From an uncultured Bacteroidia bacterium (GTDB taxonomy: Bacteria; Bacteroidota; Bacteroidia; Bacteroidales; UBA932), in NCBI GenBank assembly GCA_902766985.1, contig CACXFP010000282.1, positions 1 through 5,955 of the forward strand: DNA of 5,955 bases, read 5' to 3'. The notes under the pieces were generated by a model. It was not told where the DNA came from. It did no database searches and worked only from the letters and a program-made list of their open reading frames with translations. This document shows positions 5,506 to 5,955 of this stretch, one piece after another (positions within the stretch are counted from its first letter, which is position 1; every line of letters begins with the position of its first letter). Position numbers and translations under genes: made by a program.

Positions 5506-5955
5506 TTATTTGACCTGTAACCACCTGCATAAGTTTGTACAAGGAGTCTCGAGGACAAACTTGTAGAAGGAAGATTCAGGCAGCCCCGAAAGGTCGGCAG
5601 TGAAGGATCCGTCTCCTGCCCTGACCGAGCCTATCTTGATCCAAGTGTCCTTGCCCCCTTCCCTGAAATCATTGCCGGCCGCCGCCCAGACATTGACCCT
5701 GGCTTTACCATCGACAGCCGTCCATTTCAGCACGACCCCGTCCCCTGAAGGAACCAGTCTCATATCCATGATATCCACCTTCCCTATGAACGGCACCCCC
5801 TCTTGTTCCCAACGGACATCCCGAGGGACCTTATATCCCATGAACCGGCATATAGACGGAGTGATGTCCACCACGGCGGATTTCCCGCTCTCCATCCTTT
5901 CGTTCACCTTCTGGTTCGTCACGATCCAGGTCGTCCTTTCACGGTCGCCCTGCCC
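5506..5955 (-). CDS. Alkaline-phosphatase-superfamily protein (phosphodiesterase/sulfatase-like), C-terminal 149 residues, cut by window edge
   Basis: The minus-strand frame is open from the window edge to the TAA at 5508-5506. A GTG at 5922 gives a spurious start, since the codons before it (GQGDRERTTWI) continue a recognisable protein, so the 5' part is outside the window. The visible segment ERTTWIVTNQKVNERM, then AVVDITPSICRFMGYKVP, then WEQEGVPFIGKVD matches the end of the catalytic fold in Bacteroidota alkaline-phosphatase-family proteins related to type I phosphodiesterases. There the phrase 'avvDI.PTI..fmGi.vP' closes the fold. The last 80 or so residues (LKWTAVDGKARVNVWAAAG to the end) look like a C-terminal beta-sandwich accessory domain, perhaps the one called DUF4983. 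The protein ends with Cys-x3-Cys (PCTNLCRWLQVK). Metal ligands and the nucleophile lie outside the window, so substrate and activity cannot be judged. Its place directly before the GH92 suggests removal of a phosphate or phosphodiester from a mannosylated glycan, as inference only. Confidence 0.75.
   Translation of the reverse strand, partial: GQGDRERTTWIVTNQKVNERMESGKSAVVDITPSICRFMGYKVPRDVRWEQEGVPFIGKVDIMDMRLVPSGDGVVLKWTAVDGKARVNVWAAAGNDFREGGKDTWIKIGSVRAGDGSFTADLSGLPESSFYKFVLETPCTNLCRWLQVK

Overview
The window looks like chromosomal DNA from a Bacteroidota bacterium, most likely a GC-richer gut Bacteroidales (Rikenellaceae, Alistipes or Cryptobacteroides-like; the genus is a guess). The evidence is a beta-barrel gene paired with a PCMD-type lipoprotein, a GH92 alpha-mannosidase of Bacteroides type, the near absence of Shine-Dalgarno sites, and one very good Bacteroidetes promoter (TTTG, 19 bases, TATATTTG).

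Layout. Bases 2-676 (+) hold the last 224 codons of an outer-membrane beta-barrel protein. Three bases later, 680-2275 (+) encodes a 531-residue surface lipoprotein with two Ig-like modules, an Fn3-like module and a C-terminal PCMD (putative carbohydrate metabolism) domain. The two are almost certainly co-translated. This unit converges, with only 11 bases between stop codons, on a minus-strand series. Read 5' to 3' on the minus strand, that series is: the C-terminal part of an alkaline-phosphatase-superfamily enzyme (5955-5506, cut by the window edge), a complete secreted GH92 alpha-mannosidase (5479-3215), a single-pass membrane protein resembling DUF6090 (3155-2487), and a possible 54-residue proline/lysine-rich protein (2451-2287).

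How the genes may work together. The phosphatase-like enzyme and the GH92 are 26 bases apart and probably form one operon for trimming mannose-containing, perhaps phosphorylated, glycans outside the cytoplasm. The GH92 keeps every residue I recall as diagnostic for alpha-1,2-mannosidases such as BT3990, at a constant offset. The beta-barrel/PCMD pair is an envelope module of unknown function that recurs in Bacteroidales. The membrane protein and the small frame lie between these modules, have their own promoter and lower GC, and look like an independent accessory unit. No SusC/SusD pair, mobile element, RNA gene or CRISPR array is visible. Every stretch longer than 300 bases is coding. I see no dramatic novel system. 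The items most worth following are the uncharacterised beta-barrel/PCMD pair, the corrected start and promoter of the membrane protein, and the unrecorded small frame.
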